Part shown: piece after piece, positions 46,061 to 56,600 of the stretch | Position numbering within the stretch: the first letter of the stretch is position 1 | Layout: every line of letters begins with the position of its first letter | NCBI RefSeq assembly: GCF_026914185.1 | Contig: NC_070562.1 | Location: 6,138,001 to 6,202,000 of the forward strand | Length of the DNA stretch: 64,000 bases | Origin: Puccinia triticina | Lineage: Eukaryota; Basidiomycota; Pucciniomycetes; Pucciniales; Pucciniaceae | Direction: 5' to 3' | Program-made: the position numbers and the translations under genes | Notes under the pieces: model-generated | What the model was told of the DNA's origin: nothing | The model's input: only the letters and a program-made list of their open reading frames with translations | Database searches by the model: none

Positions 46061-47299
46061 CTTTATTCATGTATGTAGCAAGAAATTTGAGATCATCTAT
46101 TTCATAGGCTCAGGAATCCTCAAATGGTGTGAATTGGATGTACATCTATTACAGTAAGTTGATTTATGAATTGTCTCTTAATTCCCTCTGCAGATTTTTA
46201 GCTGCAGAGTGGTATTTTTTCCTTTTGCTCAAATGATATCTCTTCCTCTTTGACTGGAAAGGCGCACCAACGGCCTTGCAGTGGGCACAGGCTTCATCAA
46301 GCAAACAACCCAGTAAGTTTCTAAGCCTTGCTGCAGCTGGGCTCATTATTCACATTTGCTGACTCCTTTGTTGACAGGACCTATTTGTCAGCAGCCCCAT
46401 CAACAACCAACCGCAGAACAAGGTGCAAGCAATCAGTCTCTGCTAAAGCCCCTCTGTAGCTTAAGAGCTGCAGAGGGGCTGGTTATTTGCCATGCTGACT
46501 TGATGGGGCCTCCTTGCAATCATGCTTTCACTTGAAAGCTGCCTCCAGCTAATCCAACATTTGCATTCCACTTCGACTGATGGGGTACACTGGTTTTTGG
46601 GTAATGAAATTGAGTTTTTGCCCCCTGATGGAAAAAGATACATTTTCCAACTTAAGAGTTCTGTTATCTGCTTGTATTTCACTCAGTAAAAGTCAACCCT
46701 TCCCGGTCTTCTTTTCTTTTTCATACCTTCCAAGTCTTATCTTTTCGCTGGATTTTGCTCACCAATCACCATATATGGGACTGTGATTTTTATTTGTGAA
46801 CGTTCATCCTTGGATAAATGTCCTCAACTGAATCACAATATGATTGTGTTTATTCTCTCTTGATTTCAATTTGTCTTCCCATATATGGGGTTATTTCTTA
46901 CTTGTGTGAACAATCACATGTGTTGATTGTCCTCATAACAAAGTGGACAAGGAATCATTAACATGAATAAAAGAGCCAGGTATGACAATAAGAAGAAACT
47001 TGAAGAAGATGCTAAAAGCAGCTGCAGCTTATACCAATATGTTCCACCCGGATACACGTACAATGAGAAGAAGCTACAATACTCTTTCATTATATCCTGT
47101 TTGCACTGGCAGTAGGAGCAAGATTCCTGCAGCTCATCCAACCATTTACAAATTTGAAGCAGCTGAGAAGATGATTCTTGATCCAAGCATTTGTACCTTA
47201 ATATCAATACTCTGTCCACTACAGTAAATACACATGTCTGTTTGGATCTGTTGTAGATGATTCCGTCAAATAAGTGAAATTTTCCTTTTTGATAAGATT
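46061..47299. other. No gene recognised
   Basis: Several 60-100 codon frames occur on both strands without motif. Two CCATATATGG palindromes lie near 46770 and 46880. No element ends were noticed. Confidence 0.35.
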
Positions 47300-49664
47300 T
47301 TTTCCATGCTTTGTCCAGCGCTGCAACTAGCTCATATCCTTTGTATCTGCTTTAGATAGTTTTTGCACTAGTAAGGCACAGTTTTTGTCCAGTTTGTAGC
47401 TATTTCTGATCTCTTCAAAGAACTCATCTTCCAACTCAGTGATGCTAATTCCCACAATTGGTAGTTCTTTTGGGTCCTCTGGTCCCCAGGCTGGGTTGTC
47501 TGGTGTATTTCGTAGAGACCATCCGGACAGCCCATCTGTGTTTTTATGCAGTCTTCCTTCTTTATGGATGATTGTCATGTTGCCTCTGTATACCTGTACA
47601 GTCTGTGATTAAATCAAAGACACTTCCATCTATGTAGTAGTGAGGTTTTTCTAGGGCCCAGACTAAGCATAGGCATTCTAGCTGGCTTGCTCCATAGTTG
47701 GCTTATGTCTTCTTGAGTTGTCTGTATATGAAACAAAAAGGACCCTCTACTGGTTTATCAATGATGATTTGTAGCTGGTGGAGTGCTGCTCCTAATCCTT
47801 CCATTGAGGCGTCAACATACAAGACAAAAGGTTTCTTAAAGTCTGGCCTTAATAATAGAGGTGCTCTAGTCAGATGTTCTATTATTTTGTTGAATTCCAT
47901 GTGTCTTTCTGTGGTCATTTCAAAGGCTGTGTCATTGGAAGCTATTTCATACAGGCTTCTGGCCATAGCTGCGTAGCCTTCTAGATGTTGTCTATAGTAG
48001 CTTGCAAACCCAAGAAAGCTTTGAATTTCTTTCTTATTAGTTGGTGCTGGTTTCTGTATTACTGCTGCTACCTTATTTTAGTCTATACATAGTGCTAGTC
48101 CAGAAACTATATGGCCTAGTGCTTCAATTTCTGCAAATTCAAATGCACATTTCCACCCCATTTTGGGATCCACTGGTGAAAAATTTCATTCAATTGTGGA
48201 TTTCTCATATTTGATACCCCCTATTGACATCGAATGACTTTGTGAGGACTAGTTCTATTCTACTTATATGATCTCCCATGTTTCTGAACATATTATTATG
48301 TTGTTTATGTATATGATTAGCCATCCCAGTCCTAGTTTTTTGCAGAAAATGGTGTTCATCATTCTTTGGAAGTGGGACGGGGCATTTTTATTTCCAAAAG
48401 CCATTCTGAGGTATACATAAACTCCTTTATGAGTTATGATTCTCAGGTATTTCTGTGCCCTTTCTGTTACTACATTTTGGTGAAATCCTTTCAAGGCATC
48501 CAGCCATGCTAGTGATCTATTTTGCTTTAGCTGAATTTGTTAATTTCCCTTGTATCTTAGGTATGGAATATCTATCTGGTACTGTGTAAGTGCACGGAAA
48601 TCTCCTACCCTATGTGATTTCCCATTATGGTATGTTATGATGACTGGTGTAGTTATTTCTACTTCCTCATTATGCCCTACTTTCCTGCGGACATTAAGTA
48701 TTACTAGCTCATCCAGGTGTTTGCAGGGTTCTTCTCTTGCCCTGGGGCTTGCTGGAGACACTGGTCTTCTTAATAGTGGTGGGTTTCAAAGTAGAGCCGC
48801 GTGTGCATGCAGGTCACTTTGCATAACCCATTTTTGCGGGGAGAGTGTCAACATTTGAGTTGAACACCAGCTTGCCTTGCCTTGCAAGTGGCATGTGCGG
48901 GTCTACTTTGAATCCTGCTACTAACTGCATCTTCTCATAAATGAGTTCAACTGTCATTCTGACAGATCCTGCTGGGTAAGGGATTATTACAGGACATTCA
49001 AATACTTCTATTGGTTTCATTCTACTGCTGGCACCTTTTCCAATTGGTCCTTTCCAGTTTTGGTGGTGGATGTGGCAGCCTGAGAAGTGGCGGGAACAGT
49101 TGGCTCTTCATGGGCTACACGCTTGGAGCCACCAGAATCTGAAGTTGGTTTTCTGACCCTCTCCTTGTTGGATCGCTTCTGGGCCTTCATCTTCAACTTG
49201 TGGTCGTAGATTGGAATCGCGGTTTTTGGATGAGGAGAGGAAGGCCCTTGGCTTTCCAAAAACCTTGATTGCGGGTCTTGATGTGGGCTCCTCAGGGGCG
49301 GCAGGGCTTTGTTGTGGATGATCAGCGGGCGGCGCGGGTTCTGGGTGCTGTTGATTTGAAGTAGGGCTGGCTGGATCTTCAACAGTGGCTGGGGGGGGCT
49401 GTTGGTAAAGCAGAACGTTTGGCAAGTCAAGTTGTATTGGAAAGTTGGGGCCCTTGAGTGGGAGCCTTTTGGGTAATAACAATGACTGGCACGGACAAAA
49501 GCAAAGAGGCAACCATCAGTATTACCACAAACATCTCCACTCCTGCTAATCAGGCTGTCCGGGAGTTGCAGTGGTAAGACCAAGAACTTACTAGTTGGGC
49601 CAGCCATCATTGTGTGGGCGGGTGCCAAACTTTTGGGGTTGTCATGAGGAGTGGCTTTTTGCAT
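47300..49664 (-). pseudogene. Ty3/gypsy polyprotein relic (gag end, protease-side, RT, RNase H)
   Basis: The frame shared by 49664-49017, 48761-48540, 48494-48264 and 47966-47703 is cut by stops. 49664-49017 is a Lys/Ser/Pro-rich gag-end region that overlaps by ATGA with a next frame, 49020-48814 (VFECPVIIPYPAGSVRM), of the spacer before RT. RT blocks follow: PASPRAREEPCKHLDEL and GHNEEVEITTPVIITYHN, then KGFHQNVV and LRMAFGNKNAPSHFQRMMN, and LIIYINNIIICSE, where the YLDD box is YINN. After a MITE insertion, RNase H gives PFVLYVDASMEGLGAALHQ. A further frame (47578-47327) gives [18 protein letters not shown] and FFEEIRNSY. Integrase and LTRs are not seen. Confidence 0.9.
48150..48222. mobile_element. 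MITE family 2, partial copy 3, inside the gypsy RT
   Basis: The stretch from ccaccccattttgggatcc to ...CATATTTGATACCCCCT matches the right half of copy 1. The gypsy RT frame breaks on its 5' side after SETWEI and resumes on the other side, so this insertion (or its remnant) lies within the RT gene. Confidence 0.75.
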
Positions 49665-49754
49665 GGACTGAGCAGCTTAGGAACAAAGATCTGCTGGCAA
49701 GGACATGGAAAGATGACAATCAGCAAGTTGAAATAGAGCAGACAGAGCAAGTCT

Positions 49755-49787
49755 CCACTCCCAAGAAGTACTTTTTGTTGGGAGTGG
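49755..49787. repeat. Hairpin motif CACTCCC/GGGAGTG, perfect 10-bp arms
   Basis: CCACTCCCAA (49755-49764) and TTGGGAGTGG (49778-49787) are perfect inverted repeats around a 13-base loop. Isolated relatives occur at 49999-50030, 52708-52738 and 52903-52933, and arrays of the same design occur at 55.1-55.7 and 60.0-61.6 kb. Confidence 0.8.
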
Positions 49788-49998
49788 ATGGCTGACATAA
49801 AAAAACTGGCTGAACAAACAACTGCAAGCTCACCAGTTGTGGGGGTGTTCCTTGTGTGCACCTGAGCCACCGTTGCGTGCTTCCCACAAGCAAGGTCTGG
49901 TTGAGTGGCAGGAGCGGTGTGGCTATTAAAATTGCCTGGCATGGACACACACCAAGTGGAAGGTTAGTATTTTTTTGAAAGAAATTAATGAAGCAGGG

Positions 49999-50030
49999 CA
50001 CTCCCAAGAACTATTGATTCCTGGGAGTGG
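49999..50030. repeat. Hairpin motif CACTCCC/GGGAGTG, isolated copy
   Basis: CACTCCCA and TGGGAGTG pair around a loop of similar length to the copy at 49755. It lies in non-coding sequence next to the gypsy relic. Confidence 0.75.
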
Positions 50031-50209
50031 GCAGAAATCAACACGGATAACTCACCAGTTACAGGCCTGAGTGCCAGTGGTGCGCGTCTTGTTTCTTGAT
50101 GAGTAATCAAGGAGTGGTTGGATATCTAGTGGAGAAATTACTCACTGGCTGGCCTCTTGTTGTGACGTGCCAAAGTTAAACTGTGGTTGGGGGTTATTTG
50201 AGGTAAAAT

Positions 50210-51240
50210 TTAAGCGGCATTTTCAGCAGTCAAGTCAATGATCTCAATATCCTTCACTTGGCCAGCTTTCAACAAGTGATTGATTTGTTTGTTGACCTGG
50301 ATGCAAAACCTAGATATGCATCTAAAGTTGTGGACGGCCATATCATACGCCTGAGGGATTTTCTGGTCAAGATTGTTTGCCTGCAAGTCCTCAACCGTTT
50401 TCGCCATTGGTTCACGGTTCCTCTCCCCTGCAATAAAAGAACAAAAGATGGGTCAGCAGACCCACAACGTTGGGGGGCTGGAAACACTCACATATATCCT
50501 TTAAAACCTTCATTTGCTCAAGGGAGGCAGTGGCAATGTTTGGGATGCCAATGGTACAACCTAATGTAGTACTGGTTGAGGGAGTTTGAGATATGGACGC
50601 CTTATGCATAGGCGTCAAGACGGCTGAAAGACACTTGGGCATGAAGAGCTGGGGTGGGGGCTTTGTTGAAGGATTGGTGTCGAGCTGGGCAGAATTGTTG
50701 GTGGGTGGCAATACTTTGCTCTGTGTGGCTGGAGTAACACTAGTAGAACCAGGTGCAGGCAAGTCTGTTGTGGTCATTTGAGCGGCAGCAGCTGTCTTGA
50801 TGGGGCTGGCGCTAGTGTTTTTGGGAGGTGCATTAGACGTGCTGACACCATCTCAAGCATTGGCAGAAAATTCCAAGGACTTGAGACCCTTTTGCAAAAT
50901 GGTGGTGGCCTGTTGCACACAAAAAAGACAAACAAAAAAAGAAACAATCAACACAACGGAATGAAATTGATATGGCAATGAGGGAAAGCTGCTCATGATA
51001 TCAGCAGACACATCTGCCTCCTGATCATCATCACAATCCATGGTATCTTTGACGGCACCTGACTCATCCCGCTCAGCCTAAGGCACCTCAAGTCAATTGT
51101 CACTCAGGGGTTGTAGTACAGGAGTGTGAGGACACTTACTGAGGGTGAGGGACGGCCAGCGCCCTGAAGAGCTTTATTTGTGTGGTCTTGCGTTGGCTCC
51201 CCTTCCATTTCAGTTTGGGGCACCTGGTAAGCCTGCACAC
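50210..51240 (-). pseudogene. Spliced hypothetical gene with one nonsense codon
   Basis: Function not recognised. The last exon (50427-50210) is joined by intron 50428-50491 (GTGAGT...TTGCAG, 64 bp) exactly in frame to a Thr/Pro/Ser-rich exon starting at or above 50777 (LPAPGSTSVTPATQS). The join creates the Trp codon before ERNREPMAKTVEDLQ. Upstream the same frame holds a TGA at 50853-50855, then reads on (ATTILQKGLKSLEFSANA) to an acidic part (MDCDDDQEADVSAD) near 51041. A further exon (VPQTEMEGEPTQDHTNKAL, about 51235-51140) ends at a GTAAGT donor. The C-terminus is helical, with coiled-coil-like spacing. It lies on the same strand as and upstream of the gypsy relic and could be its gag-like first gene, but no zinc knuckle is present. 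Confidence 0.45.
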
Positions 51241-51959
51241 AAGAGGTGATGTTTAGTCAGCAAGACTAGAATTCAACAAACTTGACTGGCAAAAAGCACC
51301 CCACCTGGGCAAAGACTTACTGGTCTGGCCTGTTGCAAGATTAAAGGGGGCCTTGGAGGAAGATGTGGTGAATGACGCGGAGAAACAACGGTCCAAGCCT
51401 CTCCAGCATGCTGCCACAAATGAGGGAGTGAGATGGTCAGCTGCTGCAGAACAATGGTTGCAGAGAGAGAGTGTGTGGAAACAACATACCTGTTGCAATG
51501 GGGTTTGGTCTTTGGCAGGCATTGAAGAGGATGGGGGGCAGAGGATACGTCTGTGAGGAACCTCTAGGGGCGCATCGGCAAGTTGCTGACCAACCTTGGC
51601 TGCAGGGGGTAAGGGATTATTGTGCTGGGCAGCTTGATCTCAGGCAGCACGATCTGTATCCTTCTCACAATATTTATAAAGAGTTATACCGTTCAACACA
51701 AATTTATTGGGCCAAGTCTGGGGTATGGGAGCAGGGCGAGGGTTGGAAGAAGGTGGAGAGGTAGGGACTTCTATATCAGAGTAATCTGGGAGCCCCATAT
51801 AACGGGAAACTAGTGGCGGGAATAGTCGGGTATAAGGTTAATTGAAAATCCTCACTTGAAGAAAGACTGGCAAGTAGGAGGCGGAGAGGATGATGGAAAT
51901 ATAAGGAGCTGGACCCGCCACAGCAAGATGATGATGAAAAAAATGGGGCAAATACTGCG

Positions 51960-52400
51960 CAGCATGTTGGGGCAAACCATGTTTCATGAAGGCTTGTTGG
52001 GGGGATGACGAGGTGAGGGTGGTGTCAGCATAGACAGAGTAATTAAAGATGAAGATTGTTGGGTCAAAGAATGTGTCATCAAGGTTTGTTTGGCGCCTGG
52101 CCGTTATGAGGCGGCAGGAAGGGTGGTGTCAGCATCAATAGAGTTGTAGATGCTTCATTAGTGTGTTTGTTCGGCAGAAGAGGAGGTAAGGGTGGTGTTA
52201 GCACAGATAGAGTTGCAGATGAAGTTTGTTGGGTTGAAAAATGTGTCATCAAGCTTTGTTTGGCCAAGGACCAGCAGGCAGGTAGGGTGGCGTCAGCATA
52301 GATAGAGTTGCAGATGCTTCATTAGCGTGTTAAAGTTTGTTGGGGCAAACAATGTGTCATCATGTTTTATTTGGTGTATGGTTGTTATGTTGGGTGTTGT
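51960..52400. repeat. Decayed tandem repeat (gtgtcagcatagatagagttg phrase)
   Basis: The phrase, or close variants, occurs near 52020, 52120, 52195 and 52290, with caaacttcatctgcaac-like and caatgtgtcatca sequences between copies (aatgtgtcatcaagg, aatgtgtcatcaagc, aatgtgtcatcatg). Period and edges are uncertain by eye. Confidence 0.45.
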
Positions 52401-52707
52401 CATTATAGATAGAGTTTTGTAGATTGTTATTTGGATCTGCTGAATCAGGGGGCAATGGTACTCTGACATGGAGACTGTGAATATTGGGACGGGTGTTTGT
52501 GGGATGCAGTATGTCCCACTCCCACTAGCAGACTATTCTTGGGTGTGATGTTCAATGGCAAAGAAGTAGTGACCTTAAAGGCCAGACAAGTGGAGCAGGA
52601 ACTGAAACATTGCAGACTAACTCTAGTGTGATCCCAAAGACCAAGAGAGTTCAAAAGCTAGACAAGTGTGGTGCATCAAGAGAAAGAGAGCAGAGAAGAG
52701 ATGAAAC

Positions 52708-52738
52708 ACTCCCAAGAATAAGTTGTTGTTGGGAGTGG
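52708..52738. repeat. Hairpin motif CACTCCC/GGGAGTG, isolated copy
   Basis: CACTCCCAA and TTGGGAGTG form a 9-bp perfect stem. The pair at 52903-52933 has the same arms with a different loop. Confidence 0.75.
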
Positions 52739-52902
52739 CAACAGGAAGAAGGGCTTTTTCATGTGTGTGAACAAACTACTGATTCTAACTCTGGGTTCAT
52801 TGCAAAGACTGAGAGTGCTAGCCAAGACCAAGAGACCTCAATGGGGAAGGCAGACAGACAAGTACGTTGTGGGAAGATAAAGAGTGCAGGTGAGTGATGA
52901 AG

Positions 52903-52933
52903 CACTCCCAAGATTGAGTTGTCTTTGGGAGTG
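52903..52933. repeat. Hairpin motif CACTCCC/GGGAGTG, isolated copy
   Basis: CACTCCCAA...TTGGGAGTG, about 31 bp in all. It lies about 195 bp from the previous copy. Confidence 0.75.
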
Positions 52934-53699
52934 GCAATAGGAAAGCTCAAGTGTGCCAGAAGATATATTGTCAAGACAACCAAAAAATGATAATGCTGAA
53001 GCAGCAGCAGACAACAATTAATAGGAGACACACCAACACCGCTGCCGCAGGAGATTAAGCTTTGCAGTAATAATAACTGCGGCACAGCCAGACCCACAAG
53101 CTGGCCATGGAGAACATGCGGCGCAGCTGATAAAGCCGGCTGGGCAGAATGAAAATTTTCTTGCAATACACTGGGTTCATAGAAGATAATAAATTAGTAT
53201 ATATACTGCCTCCCCTGAGCTGTTTCCCCCCCTCCTTCTCCCCGTGCATCATTTGCTGTTCTCATAGTGGCTGTGGAGCATAATTTATCAGGTAAATTCT
53301 TTCCAGCAAGCAGGAAAAGTTGATTGGTCATCCTGAAATATGATTGTTATTGATGAGATGCAGAAATACGTCAACTAGACTTGATTTATATGATGCGGAG
53401 AGCAGCAAGCAAAGCTGCTTGATCAGCAAATCAATACCAAACAATTTATATTTGTTTTTATTGATGCTTTAACACAGTAAACTAGCTGCCTCAAACATAT
53501 ATGTTGACAAGCTTGAACCTATCTCTGATAATGCATGAGGTTTTGTTATTTTCACAAACTGCTGTTCATCAGGCTTTCACCTCCCTCCCCCATCTTGTCC
53601 TCATTTGATCTGTTATTGCAACAAGGTTTTTTAGCCTACATATGTATTAACCCTGCCTGTTTCCCTCCCATATATTTTTAGACGCAAGGACTCGCAAAC

Positions 53700-56600
53700 A
53701 TGGCATCAGCCACTGATACAGCAGAACCGATTACGGAAGGGCTGAGAAAATGTACAAATGGGAACTGCACCAAAACCTTCCCATAGAACAGCCAGCTCAA
53801 AAAACACACACGGGTTGTGCACCAGGCTGAGGTGAAGTGTCATAATTTTGGTGAAACAATGTCATTCAACCTGCAGAGGCTTGCTGATGGGGAATTTGTG
53901 TGCCCCAACAATGGGTGCATGGAAAAGACAAACGGCCCAGTCAGAATGCAGAAACACACAAAAGCTTGTGACCCCAGTCAGCTTGGAGTACAACAAGGCA
54001 TGCCGGTCCTGCCGAGTGGTACGTCAAAGATAGTGAATGTTGGGGCACAATTCATTAGTAAGCTGTGACCACATGTCTTCAGCAGGGCAGAGATTAACAC
54101 CATGAGGACCCCAGCTGTTCCAGAGCTTTCGCACATTGTGTACAACACATACACAAATCACCCTATTTGCATCAGCTGCAACGTGGGCGTCACACTGCAA
54201 GATGCTTCTTGCCACATGTTCAACACCCACAAAATGAAGTTTAGTCACTATGAGCTGATCAAGCCGTTCAAGAATCATGACGTTGAAATCATGGATCCGC
54301 CACCAAAATATCCTTTGCATAAAGGCCAAACGGATCCATGTCTTGCTGTGCAAGGTCTTTATTTGCATCTTGGTTACATGTGTACGGCACCACACAATGG
54401 GAGTACTTAGGGGCATACGGTCAAAAAGGAGAATTCAATGAAGAACCATTTCTACTTGGAGCACAAGGGTAAGCAGTGGGAGGGAGTTGGATGAAGCAAG
54501 ACAAAGCTAATGTACATTTGGCCATGGACAGCTAACAGCGGTCATTGGGACAATCATTGCTGTCGGCAGTTTGTACAACACCTGAGCAAGACGGATATCA
54601 AATACTTTTGTGTCAAGAATGAGACCAGGTCGCCGGAAAGGATCAGCGGTGGGGAGGGTAGTGGTGCGGTGGGCGGAGCTCCGTTGGAGGTGTCAAACAG
54701 TTGGGACCAGCTGCAAAAAGCCATCAAGGAGTCTGATGTGCTAGGCAATGGTCCAACGCCGACCAACAGCCTGGCAGCACATGTGTTGTTGGTCAGCAAC
54801 CACCTGAAGAGCTCTGGGATCTACCATCACGTCAAAAATTTCAAAACAAAGATGGGGCTCACGTCAGTTCAATTGCACGAAGCCATTGACTTGGAGGAGG
54901 GGGTGACGGCATGGGGTGGGCCGGTGGAAGATTGGTTAGGAGATCAGATGAAGACACTGCCAGACCTTAACTTTCAGTTGAGGAAAGCTGGTCTCAAGGA
55001 ATCAACGTGAGTTGTCTCATTTCTGAAAATATCTGCATCTGCACAGGATGCACAGCACTCTTTCTTTTCACCGCTGTCAGCCAAGTTGTTTCTCTGTGCT
55101 CAGAACATATTGCATCCCACTCCCAAGAAAGGCATGTTGGCAGGAGAGATTTGCCACCAGGTTTATATCCATGACTGGAAAACTTGACCATGTTGAAAAC
55201 GTTGCAGCTCTATTGCAGATGTAAACAACATGTGATTCACTCCTGAGATTGAAGAGTTGGTGGGAGTGGCCTGACACTCCCAGAAGACTGTATTGCTTTC
55301 CACTCCATGTTGAAATCATTGCAGGTCTGTTCAGATGTAAACAACATGTTGTTATTCACTCCCAAGATTGAGGAGTTGGCAGGAGTGGCCCAACACTCCC
55401 AGAAGACCATATTGCCTTCCACTCCATATTGAAAACGTTGCAGGTCTGTTGCTGTTGCAGAGGTAGTTATTCACTTCCAAGATCGAAGAGTTGGTGGGAG
55501 TGGCCTGAGATCCCCAGACCATATTGCCTTCCAGTTCCACAAATCTGTAGCAGTGGTGAAGAGCATCTTGCTTTATACTCCCAAGAAACAAGAGTTGGCG
55601 GGAGTGGCCAAATGACGTCTTCTCACTTGCCTGTGTTCTTTTTTGCTGAAACACCCATGGCCTTCTACTCCCGATAACAGCAAGTTGGGGGGAGTGGCTA
55701 GTGGTCTGGTCTTCACCAATCCATTCATGAAAGCAGAATGATAGTTTGTGTAGCCGTTTTGATTCCTGCTGGGTCATGCTGCCTGCCACCTCTGCTTCAT
55801 GGGAGTGTATACACGTTCTGCTCTATCCAACATTCATGAACTGTATGCACCCAGTGCAATCAACCAGCGTTCTGACCAGCTATTACTTTTTTGTGTGGAC
55901 AGTGATGCGGCAACACCAACAGTGGGGTTATCACCACTGCAGGGGCGGCACACCAAGGGACAATATGCCAAGACAATTACAGCATTACTAGTATTCACTT
56001 GGAAGCAGGCATCCACGCTGCTTGCCAGTTTTTGGTGTAACAGACAGGGACCTCTGAAGGCAACGCTTGAAGGGATAGCCAGACTGATCAGTACGGGTAG
56101 TCCAGACATCAACCAGCTTTACCCACTGCTCAACAAGGCAATGTATCAATTTGTTTCTTTCTTGTGTCGCATGAGGGGAGGATCACATATTCAGTCTGCA
56201 TTGGAGCAGTTTGTAGCGCTTTCCATGGTGAATGAAAATGGAAGCTATTATGCTGCTCTCCAGTTGACACACACTATTGCGGCAGTACAATACGGGATCT
56301 GTCTGGGACTGATGAGCCACTGGCTGACAATGGCAGAAGAATTGGAAGACGATCCAAACAACTTGACAAATGACACTGAAATAGCAATGATGCAGAACTA
56401 CTTTGGATGGATTTCTCCAGACACACGAGCGTCACCGTTCATGACGTTACAAGACTGGATACGGCTTGGATTGAGTTGCATCATGAACAAGCAACATCCT
56501 GATCATACTCATTGAGCAGACAGTGTGATGACCAAGTGGGTGGTTGGATTGGCAACTCTTATGATGGTTGGATTGCAAACTGTTCTGAGAGGGGGGATGA

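Larger units (their letters stand above)
51241..53699. other. No gene defined; contains isolated hairpin motifs
   Basis: Frames on both strands lack motifs. Between 51960 and 52400 loosely repeated phrases (gtgtcagcatagatagagttgcagatgcttcatta) recur about four times, suggesting a decayed tandem repeat of roughly 110-130 bp. CACTCCC hairpins lie at 52708-52738 and 52903-52933. The last part (53650-53699) may carry the promoter of the helicase-like gene. Confidence 0.4.

Noticed and set aside
51253..51522. Minus-strand 89-codon Cys/Ala-rich frame
   Set aside because: No Cys spacing that fits a known finger, and no in-frame splice to the 50-51 kb gene could be found.
54024..54416. Minus-strand 130-codon frame
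   Set aside because: It lies antisense to the helicase relic, whose plus-strand frame is supported over several kilobases.
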